DNA of 41,601 nt from Lingula anatina (GCF_001039355.2 NW_019775613.1:481568-523168); one strand, 5' to 3'. Numbered from the stretch's first letter, positions 31,247 to 41,601 are shown. The notes: generated by a model from the letters alone, not told the origin. Numbers and translations: made by a program.

Positions 31247-32231
31247 GTAGGTGGGGTTTCTTTCGAGATCACATTGTTTCCAACAGCCAAACATCTGTCA
31301 CACAAACCCACTTATGTGTGCTAGATTATTCATCAGCCTATTCATTTCTGAATAATATAACATATAAAACACTGTATGGCACAGGTGCGGTTTCTCACTA
31401 ATTCTCCTTTGACGGATCGCGATTGTTCAAGGACAGTTGCTGATCCATCAGTTTGTTTTCTTTAGCTAGTGAAAATGCAAAAGGATGATTGTATAATAAT
31501 GTCATATTTTATATAAAGGGTTTTGTAAAGTTTTTTTAAAGATATCTAAATCTTTGATTCAATCGAATTAAAAAGGTTCAGCTAACCAAATCAATATTTT
31601 GTATAGTACTGTACATTTATTCAGAAGGAGTATATCAAAGAATAAAACTGATTGAGAACTATGTATAAAAGCCCTTATAAAATTTTGCCAAAACCCTCTA
31701 GGGATTACAATCATTTCTCCACATTTATTGGGTATTTTGCGATCTAGTCTAACAAAAGCTCTTGTCATCAACGGTGCAGTTCACTTAATCAACTCAGCTA
31801 CTGTGTACAAGGTACTGGCAGTTAATGTCACCAGTTTAATTATCTCTGAAAATTCTAGCTTTCGCGAAATGAAAGGTAGTGTTTGGCTTTTTGTGTGACC
31901 TAAAAAAAGAATTGTGATTACTGTACCCTAACTTTTAGGTATAATGCAAATATTGACTACTTTGCATTGGCGTACATAAAATCGTTTGTTCCGAGAGAAT
32001 GTAAGGTTCACGGATCTACATAATTATTTCTCGGAACAAATGGTATGGTTTATGACAGTTCATATTTGTTTTCTTATATATCGGAAATATTGTCTCCACT
32101 GGTCCAGCATCCATCTTCAATTTCCAAATGGTTCCCGCTTCCTTTATGTGCAGTGCCAATTAATTTTCCCTTTAGTTTCCTATCACTTTATTCTAGTTAT
32201 TGATATTTTTCTTATTTTATTTTTAATACAG
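31247..32231 (+). other. B-type intron of copy 8
   Basis: 985 bases, GTAGGT donor (weak preceding base), TTTAATACAG acceptor. It is the most complete B-type intron in the window. Its end (about 32050-32231) resembles the last part of the C-type intron of copy 9, so B and C introns share a common acceptor side. Confidence 0.75.
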
Positions 32232-32667
32232 GAAATCAAATATCATCAACGCTTGCCTGTCTCCGATAACGCAACCAGTGCGAATGGCATTCAACTATGC
32301 TAATTTTTATGGTGGCATCAGTGAAATGGGCCACAAGTTTCCAGACAGAGGAAAAGGCAAAGGACTTGCACAATGTTTCCCAATACATTCCATCCTGGCC
32401 GCACTGGGCGTCAACCACGTGGACTACTTCTCCCTGGACGTCGAAGGGGCCGAAGTGGAGATTCTCCAGACATTCCCTTGGAAAGAAATCATGGTGGACA
32501 CGTGGACTGTGGAGTTCGGGGTCTACTATGCAAGGGGAGGAAAGGAGGAGGCCCGGCGCATGTCAGAAATCAGGAAGATCTTCCAAAACACAGGGTTGTA
32601 CCAAGAGATGGATGCTCCTGGATTAAAACAAGATTTACTATTTGCTCGAAAGAAGATACTGATCTAG
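32232..32667 (+). CDS. FkbM/Star-like protein, exon 2 (copy 8)
   Basis: Open to TAG (32665-32667), 145 residues. B-type like copy 3, with a few replacements (PITQPVRMAFNYANFYGG, RKKILI at the end). YFSLDVEGAE and CFPIHSILAALG are intact. Its central portion is identical to exon 2 of copy 2, for which it or copy 3 is the likely conversion donor. It depends on a damaged exon 1. Confidence 0.78.
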
Positions 32668-33755
32668 TAAGGAAGGCATTGTTGATACAGCCATCCCCAA
32701 AGCTGAAATCAAATATCGCTTGTATAAACTTTGCTTGTCTGATTTCGGGGTTTGACTGGGTCACGTTCTAGTCAAATCCCACTTTGGATTATCATACATG
32801 CATTTTCTCAAGTTATCATCATCATACCGCCCCTGTGCCAAAAGTTTAAAACCATTGCATAGGGAATCCGAAATAACCAAAATGACCGAAAATTGCCCTA
32901 GAAATTTACACCCGTGTATATAAAAGGTCATTGTTCTTGGTTCGTACCACTATTTCAAACTAATAACGCACTACATTCGTTTGTGCGCACTCAGCTTCTG
33001 TTTGAAATGATAATTATTCCATTTGTTAATTTTTAAATTAAAAAAAAGGGTATCCAACAGTAATCAGACATATTACTAAAAGGGGTTATAAATCGTTTAT
33101 TTATTTCATTTATCAGATATGATTTGGTTCTTTGTAATACGTTTACTTTCACTACTAAGTAAATTCCACTTTCAAATGCAGCTTCGAAGTGAATGTATTT
33201 TAAAAGGTAATTTTTACCAAGAAAAGTAGCTATCTATTCTACTTTAAAGGGATAACAACTGTTCGTTTTGGGCAAAAAAGAATTTTCCTGGAACAAACGA
33301 CGTTTCTTTTTCTACTTACCAATGATTGATGAATCCGTTACGACATCCAAAGTTGGTCCATATGTTTTTTAACTTTGTTTTTTGTAATAATCTCTGAAGA
33401 GGTTATTACAGGGGAATAGCTATCTATGAGGGTCCACGTGATCTGATGACAAAAACATATTCCAAAATAATTATGATAACCGCTGCTTTGATGGTAAAAT
33501 GGACTTTATTATATTTCTGTTGGTTGTTTACAAGGCATTTTTTTGTTTTTGGAAAATATGTACCGCATATGCACAGTTGCTATCCCTTTAAAATCCCTTA
33601 TATCAGAAGCGATTATAATTGTGACATCATGTTTGACTGTTCACTGCCGTCAATGGCCCTATATCTTTTTGCATTGACGCATATAGATAACCAAATATGA
33701 AATCATATTACTTTTTTCTTTGTATCGTACGGTAGTTTTATTGGCAAGTGCATTT

Positions 33756-33920
33756 TGTAGTAAATGTGCAGTAGCTCAGTATTGTGTTAGAGAATATCAG
33801 TGTTGTATTTGTTGAGATCTCGGGAGAATACTGGAGACTTGAAAAATAAAGTATGGTGCTGGGAAATCAGACTTGGTGTCTTGTTGGTTTGAATCTAAGA
33901 ACATCTTAAAGAACATCACA
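33756..33920 (+). mobile_element. 165-bp solo LTR
   Basis: Starts TGTAGTAAATG and ends AACATCACA (TG...CA), has AATAAA in its second half, and is flanked by CATTT at 33751-33755 and 33921-33925. The sister region (near 11730) has the site without insert (gtgcctttatcaaac). A 5-bp target duplication, TG/CA ends and an internal polyadenylation signal fit a solo long terminal repeat left by LTR-LTR recombination of a Gypsy-like retrotransposon with short LTRs. Strand is inferred from the AATAAA. Confidence 0.8.
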
Positions 33921-34145
33921 CATTTATCAAACGCTTTTGGAAAGAAACAACCTTCCGCGAACACAGTTCAACCTCTTGCTACACTTACTGGGTATTTGGT
34001 GTGTATTTCTACTGTGGAATGCTGCAGGCCAACAAAGTCTACCCCCACCTGAATGGGTGCAAATGGATGAGAAATATATCACATTTACACATGCAGGGCA
34101 TATTGTGCCTCTCCACCTACAAAACTATCATTATAAATGAAATCT

Positions 34146-34240
34146 GGGCTCCGTAACTCGAAAGCGAGTAAATACCGAGTTATGGAATAGAGACGCTTGC
34201 GCTCGGTCGCAATTCGCGATGCTTTCGAGTTACGGAGCCC
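34146..34240. repeat. 95-base fold-back repeat, second copy
   Basis: Perfect 20-base arms GGGCTCCGTAACTCGAAAGC (34146-34165) and its complement (34221-34240). Same place in the unit as 11960-12054. Confidence 0.7.
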
Positions 34241-35429
34241 TGAGTGCCAACGTGTTTAAAAAAACGGGCTGAGAGAGGACAGAATGGGAGTTGCAAAATG
34301 ATAAGCCGCTTGAAAATTAACCGTGGATAATTTAATAGAATAAAATTCCAAAAGAAAGAACGACCATCTAACCTTCATGCCCTTGTTTATTTATTTATCA
34401 AAACCAATTTTCAAGATAAATGTCATCTAGTTAATTGATTTTATAACATTTAATGACAATTAATCCGGAAATTAAAGCCAAAGCAAACTTTGTCTTCTTT
34501 CTTTAAAGACTCAATGGAACTCCCATGTCATTCTCCCCTTCTTCATGTTGTTCTGCAATTTACAATAATACTGCAAACGGAGGCGGCGTATTGGCTTTTA
34601 AGAATTACCACGCATAATCATTATGTGGACCAAACATGAGCGTACTTTAGAGAAGCAATTGCAAAATGCGTTTGTTGCGATATTTTAGTGGCTTCGTGTC
34701 ATGTCAGGCTGCATTCTTATTCAGATTAGTTTTAGAGACCATCACTCAGGCAGCTATGTCACCAAGACCAAGTAATGGGCACTGGACTACGGTTCCTAGC
34801 AGACAAAAATTCCCGTCGCACCGTATTTCGTCTAGTGGAATATATCAAACTTGATAAGTTATAAATAAACAAAAGTAAAAAAAACATTAACGTGCGACAT
34901 CACGTTTTCATTCCACGATTTCTTCAAGTTTAATCTAATTGAGTATATATATAAACGTTTCTTATTTGCACAACAAACTAATCTTGGATTGAAAATTGGG
35001 AATAACGTGATATTCGTGTTTTTAAAATTATATGTTTAGCATTACGATTTTCGAGTCAAAGGAAAATGTTATACAGTATTTGTTTTATTTCCATGCAAAT
35101 GTATAATTTCATATATATATATAATTGTATTTTAAAACATAATTTATGTTGCAACAGACTTATGCCCTTCTTTCTGAACGTAATCGCTTTTTCAGTTCAA
35201 ATAAATATGACAATTTTTCATTCAAAATAAGTAAATTCTAAAAAGACACGCCACACACCTCTCAACACTAAATATGTGGTAAAAGATAACATAGACCATA
35301 CGTAACAAATATAAATAACCGTCTCAAATATTACATTATGGGAAATGACAGCATACAACGTCAGCTCATAATTAATTAGCAGTGAAAAAGGAAATATTTC
35401 TCTTTTCGATCCAAGTCATATACCGGCAT

Positions 35430-35435
35430 TATATT
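35430..35435 (+). promoter_or_regulatory. Weak TATA-like site of copy 9
   Basis: TATATT, 64 bases before the ATG at 35494. Confidence 0.4.
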
Positions 35436-35493
35436 AGATTGAAAGCAAATACGTGTCAGATCAGCGAAAGTGAGAAATCGAATTATCTGCACA

Positions 35494-36059
35494 ATGCATG
35501 TTTTAAGATGTGTACATGTACTACCGTCAAAGATTGGTGGTGCGTTGAAAATAAGTACACTGATTGTTGGGGCACTACTAGTCATTTCTTTGTTATTGTT
35601 TCCGGATATCACACGGATCTTTGGAGAAACCAACCTAAAGAAATGGCGGTTCGGGGTGCCGACTGATTACCCTCAAGCTAGGCATGGCGAGGAACTCAGA
35701 GTTCTTCGAGGTGATGGCCAACTGTCAAGTGTAGACATGATCGAGGACCTGGGATCAAAGAGAATGAATGCAACCGACCCTAGATTATTGAAGCTCCTCC
35801 GCGAAAAATGGCTTCTTGCACCCTCCAAACGTCCCTACCACTTGGCTGAACCACAAAAAGTACATATGTCTCAGGTTGGGCAATCAAAAGCAATTGATAA
35901 GCTACTGAAGCAAAGAAAAAACGGTTTCTTTGTCGAGGCGGGAGCCGCGGATGGTGAACGTATATCTAACTCGTTGTTTTTTGAGAGATTTCGGAATTGG
36001 ACGGGAGTACTCGTAGAAGCAAACCCATGGGAATTTGATAAGATGACCAAGAAACACAG
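35494..36059 (+). CDS. FkbM/Star-like type II membrane protein, exon 1 (copy 9, intact)
   Basis: Joins 38158-38590 for a 332-residue protein. C-type N-terminus (MHVLRCVHVLPSKIGGALK), membrane segment about residues 20-37 (TLIVGALLVISLLLF), stem with GEELRVLRGDG, then VEAGAADGERISNSLFFERFRNWTG and VLVEANPWEFDKMTKK. Sequons NAT and NWT are kept. It differs from copy 4 by a few replacements (IFGETNLKK, DYPQ). Donor CACAG|GTAGGC. This copy has matching C-type exon 1, intron and exon 2, so it is the best reference for that family. Confidence 0.88.
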
Positions 36060-36828
36060 GTAGGCGGGTTTTCTTTCGATATCATTTAGTTTCCAACTAC
36101 CAAACATCTGTCACGCAGGCCTACTTCTGTGTGCTAAGTTATTTATTAGCCTATTATGTAATGAAAGTCTTGGTATCTCAATGATATGATATATAATCCA
36201 CTGTATGAACAGGTGATATTGCTCGCTGATTTTCTTTTAATGGATTGCTATTTTTCAAGGACAGTTGCTGATCCATCAGTTTGTTTCCCTTTTGTAGTAA
36301 AATGCAAAATGGATGATTATATAATAATGTCATCTTTTATATGAAACGAATTTGTACAGTGTTTTCTGTAGAAATCTATATCTGTCTTTCATTCGAATAA
36401 AAAAGATTCAGCTTGTCAACGTTAATATTTTTGTGTAGCTTGCATAGTAATCTATTTAGAAGAGTATATCAGAGAATAAAACTGGTTCAGAACTTCATAT
36501 TTAAATCTATTTAGAAGAGTATATCAGAGAATAAAACTGTTTCAGAACTTCATATTTACTGTATATTGTACGATCTAATCTAACACCAAAACAAAAATCA
36601 TCCAATTTTTCATCAAAATAAGTTTATTTCATGCTTAAAAACTTGAATACTTCATTAGGTATCCAAGCACTATTTTTTGACATTTTCTTATTGTCATGAT
36701 ATAATCAACTCTGTTCAGAGGTTTAAATCAAAGGGAAAATAAACTGACCGATGTTTAAAATCCCAAGATCTGAATTTTCATAAACATTTTTGATTTTTCA
36801 GGGCATTTTGTTTTATGTTTTCTTCTTG

Positions 36829-36851
36829 TTTTTTTTTTTTTTTTTTTTTTT
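36829..36851. repeat. T23 homopolymer in the intron of copy 9
   Basis: Twenty-three T's where the sister intron (14641-14650) has ten. Confidence 0.9.
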
Positions 36852-37134
36852 CATTAATAACATAGATACAAGCTTATTCCATTGTTTTTCACAGGTATGT
36901 ATGAACTTAACAAGGTAGAAGTGATTTTGAAAAACCAGTTAAAACAGTTTAAACCAGGAGTTTGACATGAGTCATGTGAACTTACTGTTACAGAATGATA
37001 ATGCTACTCCACGTAAAGCCAATGTAATATTAAGCTGGTTATATGCGTTACCAGACTTAGATCTCTCCCCCGCCACCACCAAATCGCTCAACCGCTCAGA
37101 ACCACATTAAGAATGAGTAGTATATCCTCGGATA

Positions 37135-37457
37135 TGGATAATTGAGGGATAACTCTGCGATTAAAAATGATCTCTTGCTATCTTTGAACCGTGTTTGGAA
37201 CGGCATCACTTACTTATGTGGACAAAACGACTGTGAAAACGCTAGAGAACTTTTTGACTCCACGCACAGATGTGACAAATGCGTTCTCTAATCCAGAGGA
37301 TACTGAACCAAATACAAAAACGTGCCTTTGATATTCACTATGTATTTTTTTATTCATTGGTTGTACAATCAGTAAATTTTTGTGAAAAAATCCTTTCACA
37401 AGTGAAAGAAGAACACGCTTTATGGCATGATTTTCTGTATCACTGAGGGTGACATAT
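37135..37457. other. Segment present only in the intron of copy 9
   Basis: Lies between 'tcctcggata' and 'ttttgcaaggg', which are adjacent at 14925-14945. Only a 2-3 base duplication could border it, and no inverted ends are seen, so it may be an insertion here or a deletion in copy 4. Content unrecognised. Confidence 0.6.
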
Positions 37458-38157
37458 TTTGCAAGGGAAGTATAAAAATTTGCATTTTGCTGCCTAAAGG
37501 ACAAACATTACACATTAGTGTATTAAAATGAAATAAACATATTATGGTGTAAAATCAAATGACTTAAGTCTTGGTGTTAGACTGGATCGTAAAAAATCCC
37601 CTCAATGTGGAGAAAGATAGAAATCCCTAGAGTGTTTTGCTGATTTGATAGTTTTGGCAATTTTTAGGAACTAAAAACATGATTAGTTTCGTTTTTTCTT
37701 GGTATACACCTCTGAAAAGGTTATAATATACCCAATTATTTAATTTGACTAGCTGAACTTTTTAAAACTTAAATGAATGACAGACCTGGATTTTTTTAAA
37801 GATTTCTTAAAAGACATTCTTTTATACATGTATTTATGATGAGATAATTAGAATTCTTATCCTTTTTGCAACAAGAACACCGGACGTTTTTGCATTGGCG
37901 TACACAAAACTGTCTCTGGAGAATGTAAGGTTCAAAGTCTGAGTCATAATTTTTTTTCTCGGGCAAAAATAGTAAAGTACATGACATAAAAAGTTCATAT
38001 TTGTTTTACTATATATCGGAAATATTGTCTCCACTGGCCCCACATCCATTTTAAATGGTTCCTGCTTCCTTCATGTGCAGTTACAATTATGTTTTGTCTT
38101 TAGTTTCACATCACTTTAATCTTATTGTTTATTTTTGATATTTTATTTTTAATACAG

Positions 38158-38590
38158 GAAAACAAATATCATCAACGCTTGCCTGTCTCCGATACCGCAC
38201 CCAGTGCGAATGGAATTTAACTATGTCGAAGGGTTAGGTGGCATCAGTGACATGGGCCGCAAGTTTCCAAGCGGAAAAGGCAAAGGACTAGCACAATGTT
38301 TCCCAATACATTCCATCCTGGCCGCACTGGGCGTCAACCACGTGGACTACTTCTCCCTGGACGTCGAGGGGGCCGAGGTGGAGATTCTCAAGACATTCCC
38401 TTGGAAAGAAATCATGGTGGACACGTGGACTGTGGAGTACGGGGTGGTCCATGCAAGGGGAGGAACAGAGGAGGTCCGGCGCAAGACAGAAATCAGGAAG
38501 ATCTTCCAAAACACAGGGGTGTACCAAGAGATAGATACTCCTGGATTAAAACAGGATATACTATTTGCTCGAAAGGAGATACTGGCCTAG
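38158..38590 (+). CDS. FkbM/Star-like protein, exon 2 (copy 9, intact)
   Basis: 144 codons after the split codon, ending RKEILA and TAG. C-type: KTNIINACLSPIPHPVRMEF, NYVEGLGGISDMGRKF, then SGKGKG, two codons shorter than the RRGKGKG of other copies. YFSLDVEGAEVEILKTFPW and CFPIHSILAALG are intact. Specific residues VVHARGGTEEVRRKTE also occur in the copy 5 stub. Confidence 0.88.
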
Positions 38591-40208
38591 TAACGAAGGT
38601 GTTGCTGATGTGGTCACCACAAACCTGAATTCAAACATTGCCTGTATAAACTGTGTCAAGTTCAAGTCAAACCTCGAGTTTAAGGGGACATTGGGGACTT
38701 CCTTCTCTACTTTCTGGATAATCATACATGCATTTTCTCAAGTTGTCATCATCAAAACAATAAAAATTCAAAACCGTTGCATGGGGAACCTGAAATTATC
38801 AAAAAAGACTGCAAATTACCATAGAAATTTACACCCTTGCATATCAAATGTCGCTGTTCTTGATTCGTACCACTATTGTAGACTAATCACGTACTTCATT
38901 TGTCATTGTACCCATCTACTATCTGAAATGGTAATTATTCAATTTGTTAAACCCCAAAAGGTTTCCAACAGAAACCAGACATATATTACTAAATGGGGTT
39001 ATAAATCAACTATTTATTTCATTTTAAAATATAATTTGTTTTTTTTTTTCAATACTTTATCTTTCACTACTAAGTAAATTCCGCTTTCAAATGCAGCTTC
39101 GAAGTGATTGTATTTCAAAAGGTAATTTGTACCAAAAGTAGCTATCTATTCTACTTTAAAGAACTGTTAGTTTTGGCCAAAAAAGGATTTTCCTGGAACA
39201 AACGACGTTTTTTCTACTTACCAATGAATCCGTTACGACATCCAAAGATGGTCGTTTTTTTTCATAAAGGTTTGGTTTTTGTAAGAGATTATTACGGAGG
39301 AAACGCCATCTATGAAGGTTCACCAGGTGTGATGGCAAGCACAGATTCCAGAATAATTGTGATAACTATGTTTTGGTGTTAAAATGGAATTAATTGGATT
39401 TCTATTGCTCGTTTACAATGTATTTATTGGGAAAATATGAATCTCATGTGCACAGTTGTTATCCCTTTAAAATCCCTTCTACCAGAAGCTATTATAATTG
39501 TGACATCACGTTTGACTGGGCAATGCAGTCCATCAATGGCCCTATACGTAGATGGGACGAATGTCAACTAGACCAAGTGATGGTGCCCTGAGTGTCAGGG
39601 CACTATAAAGCTAGCTTGCTCACTACACTTTTCATGTGATAGTTTTACAGTGCTGATATGGGTTATATATGAAATCAAGATCGCGCTGGCAATACAGAAA
39701 TCTAGAACCTAGCGTAAGTGATGGGGACTGGACTACAGTCCCTAGCGGACAAACATTCCTGTCGCACCGGTATTTCGTATAGTGCAATATATTACAAACT
39801 TGATAAGGTTTAAATTAGTAAAAAAAAAAAAAAAAAACATTAACGTGCGACATCACGTTTTCATTCCACGGCATAATTCTTTAAGTTTAATACAGTTGAG
39901 TTTATATACGTGACTCATTTGCACAACAAACTAATCTAACCTTGAAAATTGGGAATAACATGATATTCGTTTTTTAGTTATATGTTTAGCCTTACGCTTT
40001 TCGAGCCAAAGGAAATATTATACAGTAGTTGTTTTATTTCCATGCAAATGTATAATTTCATCATACAAATATAAATAACCGTCTCAAATATAGCATTCTA
40101 ATGATAAAAATAGAAAATGACAGCATGTGGTCAACCTATACAACGTCAGTTCATAATTTATTAGCAGTGAAAAGGAATTTTTTTCTAGTCATATACATGT
40201 ACCGGCAT
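38591..40208 (+). other. Intergenic region between copies 9 and 10
   Basis: Diverged 3' flank resembling the other families to about 39545. It then switches to the block matching 22149 onward, with the same hairpin (39584-39602) followed by CTATAAAG. A poly-A run lies at about 39821-39837. A TATAA at 40209 lies 61 bases before the ATG of copy 10. The ORF 38565-39077 starts inside exon 2 of copy 9 in another frame and is not conserved, so it is not called. Confidence 0.6.
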
Positions 40209-40269
40209 TATAATGGATTAAAAGCAAATGCGTGGCAGATCAGCAAAAGTGGTTTAAATTATCTACACA

Positions 40270-40608
40270 ATGTATATTTGGAGACTTGTACTACCGTCAA
40301 AGATTGGTGGTGCGTTGAAAGTAAGTACACTGATTATTGGGACACTACTAGTCATTTCTTTCTTATTGTTTCCGGATATCACACGGATCGTTGGAGAATG
40401 GCAGTTCGGGGTGCCGAGTGTTTACTCTCAAGCTAGGCTTGGCGACGAATCCGGCGTTCTTCGAGGTGATGGCCAACTGACAAGTGTAGACATGATCGAG
40501 GACCTGGGATCAAAGAGAATGAATGCAACCGATCCTAGATTATTGAAGCTCCTCCGCGAAAAATGGCTTCTTGCACCCTCCAACCGTCCATACCACTTGG
40601 ATCAACCA
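40270..40608 (+). pseudogene. FkbM/Star-like protein, truncated exon 1 (copy 10)
   Basis: MYIWRLVLPSKIGGALKVST, membrane segment, stem and KLLREKWLLAPSNRPYHL are in frame. A 15-base in-frame deletion removes TNPKK after IVGE. Similarity to the other copies stops at about 40608, right after the codons for HLDQP, before the methyltransferase motifs. The frame then meets a stop at 40633-40635 in foreign sequence. Apparently interrupted by an insertion; whether the rest of the gene lies to the right is not visible. Confidence 0.8.
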
Positions 40609-41202
40609 ATAAATATAATTTATTGGCCACAATAAAGGGATTTATGTGTGATGAGGGTATTAATGTGATGTAAGATGCCCAGGGAAACTCCCAGAGACTA
40701 AGATAAGCTCCAGATGTTTCTTCCTTAATTACAGACAAGATGTCTTGGCTTTGTATTTCACGCTGTTAAGTTAATTACTACCAAGTGACACTGGTCAGAT
40801 ACCAGTATGGCAAAACCTGATTGGACAGTACAACCTAGTCTCATTATGATCAGCCAATCAGAATCATAAGGAGTTCAGCTTCACCAAGAACAAAGAACAC
40901 TCTCTCTCACTTCCTTAGAAAATTTTAACCTAGCAGTACATGCTCAGGAGAGAAGAGTTTTTAGTAAATTTCATAAAGTTTCTCAAAGTTTCTCGAAGTT
41001 TCTCAGTGCCACAAGGAATATCAAACAAAACACAAGTGTACCATAAAGAGGCGATCACCAGTTCATCAAATCCACAACAAGGGTGAGTACCTAAATTTTA
41101 GAATCTGTTTGAGTATTTAAGCTCAAAGTTTAAGCTATTGCAGTATTTCGTGAATTTTGCATTCAGTTTACACAGAACTTGACTTGTCTCGCATTATTCA
41201 GA
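40609..41202 (+). other. Promoter-like and leader region of an inserted unit
   Basis: Sequence unlike anything else in the window. It has two CCAAT-type motifs (ATTGG near 40831 and CCAAT near 40854), a triple repeat at 40975-41004, and a plausible small intron 41083-41201 (AAGG|GTGAGT donor, TTATTCAG acceptor, 119 bases) immediately before the ATG of the SGNH ORF. The left boundary is placed where homology to exon 1 ends. It could be the LTR and leader of a retroelement, since TG-starting words such as TGTGATGTAAG occur near 40646-40672, but the other end is outside. Confidence 0.45.
40975..41004 (+). repeat. Triple 10-base tandem repeat
   Basis: AAAGTTTCTC, AAAGTTTCTC, GAAGTTTCTC in direct succession. 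Confidence 0.9.
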
Positions 41203-41601
41203 ATGGTTCACAAGGTTTTAGCACTGGGTCACTCATACATTCGTAGGTTAGGGCAAACTGTAGAAAATCTGCAAGAAGAATATTTTAATCTGGGTTTTGA
41301 TGGGACTAGTGTACAAGTTGTCTGTCATGGCATAGGGGGAGGTGTAATTAGTAAGGGCCCTAAGTCTCTTAGAAATGAAATGCATATGTTAGCTAGCTAT
41401 AACCCAGATGTAGTATACCTTCAAATAGGAGGCAACGATTTGGCTAAGAAATATGCAGATCCCTTAGGAACTGCACAGGAGGTATTGAAATTTGCTGAGG
41501 ACTTGATCAGTTTCCCAAGCGTTAAGTTAGTCATCATTGGACAACTGCTGCCACGTTATGTAGATACAGGGTCTTACAATGAAAAGGTAGTTAAAACAAA
41601 T
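41203..41601 (+). CDS. SGNH/GDSL-hydrolase-like protein, 5' part (runs off the window)
   Basis: Open for all 133 codons to the end of the window. The motifs follow the SGNH-hydrolase order: block I GHSYIRR near residue 9 (Gly-x-Ser with the candidate nucleophile Ser11), a GIGGG loop at about 47-51 (block II glycine), and QIGGNDL at about 76-82 (block III GxND). The catalytic Asp/His block would lie beyond the window. SGNH esterase domains of this kind are common in animal mobile elements such as Ngaro/DIRS-type and some LINE elements, and this ORF sits in DNA that interrupts a gene, so a transposon protein is my preferred reading. A host esterase gene is the alternative. The ATG directly follows a good splice acceptor. 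Confidence 0.7.
   Translation, partial: MVHKVLALGHSYIRRLGQTVENLQEEYFNLGFDGTSVQVVCHGIGGGVISKGPKSLRNEMHMLASYNPDVVYLQIGGNDLAKKYADPLGTAQEVLKFAEDLISFPSVKLVIIGQLLPRYVDTGSYNEKVVKTN

Larger units (their letters stand above)
32668..35429 (+). other. Intergenic region between copies 8 and 9
   Basis: Near-identical to 10647-13254 apart from the solo LTR. It holds the second fold-back repeat and the C-type upstream block with ACGTCA about 70 bases before the TATA-like site. No gene seen. Confidence 0.6.
30480..38095 (+). repeat. Segmental duplication, right copy (pairs with 8880-15531)
   Basis: Carries copies 8 and 9 up to the late C-type intron. Relative to the left block it has a longer B-type intron, the solo LTR, an extra segment near 37135-37457, and longer homopolymers at 31023-31047 and 36829-36851. 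Confidence 0.85.
36060..38157 (+). other. C-type intron of copy 9
   Basis: 2,098 bases, GTAGGC donor, TTTTTAATACAG acceptor. Matches 13885-15531 in copy 4 except for a longer T run (36829-36851, 23 T's against 10) and about 320 extra bases at 37135-37457. Part of that extra segment has an antisense ORF (37504-37214, 96 codons) I do not recognise. No other gene is seen in the intron. Confidence 0.75.

Noticed and set aside
38565-39077. 170-codon ORF overlapping the end of copy 9
   Set aside because: Begins in a wrong frame of exon 2 and extends into A+T-rich flank; homologous flanks of other copies are not open.

Overview
The window looks like nuclear DNA of an invertebrate animal. It is A+T-rich, its genes are split by GT-AG introns, and it carries Tc1/mariner-type, LINE-type and LTR-type debris. 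No bacterial operons, rRNA or tRNA genes are seen. A lophotrochozoan such as a mollusc is my best guess from the style of the gene family and transposons, but the sequence alone does not prove it.

The main content is one tandem array, all on the + strand, of a two-exon gene for a FkbM-type (Methyltransf_21, 'Star-like') protein. Exon 1 (about 186-188 codons) encodes a short N-terminal tail, one membrane segment, a stem, and the first half of the methyltransferase fold (VEAGAADG motif). Exon 2 (about 145 codons) encodes the second half (YFSLDVEGAE motif). The intron always interrupts the same codon after its second base. I count ten copies or remnants: copy 1 (exon 2 only, 1227-1665), copy 2 (5648-8368, intact), copy 3 (9072-10646, one frameshift), copy 4 (13319-16945, altered C-terminus and a suspect intron), copy 5 (exon-2 stub, 19500-19652), copy 6 (exon-1 pseudogene, 22857-23407), copy 7 (24177-26590, intact), copy 8 (30670-32667, poly-A frameshift), copy 9 (35494-38590, intact), copy 10 (exon 1 cut off at about 40608).

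The copies fall into three families (A, B, C) by intron, flanks and exon termini. Family boundaries do not agree from one part of a gene to the next, so the array is a mosaic made by unequal exchange and gene conversion. Large blocks are duplicated: 277-4567 with 15533-19065, 3660-5826 with 28630-30838, 8880-15531 with 30480-38095, and 22149-23140 with 39550-40600. A single N at 15532 sits exactly where a C-type intron jumps to A-type sequence, so copy 4 may be an assembly join.

Mobile DNA marks the history: a 1,049-bp Tc1-like element with long inverted repeats (2529-3577) and its internally deleted twin (17785-18084); older Tc1 transposase remnants inside the A-type introns; a LINE reverse-transcriptase scrap; a 165-bp solo LTR (33756-33920); a 552-bp long-TIR element (28078-28629); and a 95-bp fold-back repeat found twice. 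At the right end, copy 10 is interrupted by unrelated DNA with a promoter-like region, a small probable intron and the start of an SGNH-hydrolase ORF that runs off the window, probably part of a mobile element.

If expressed, the intact copies would give parallel type II membrane proteins with a lumenal methyltransferase-like domain. Their core promoters are conserved: a TATA-like element lies 61-64 bp before every ATG.
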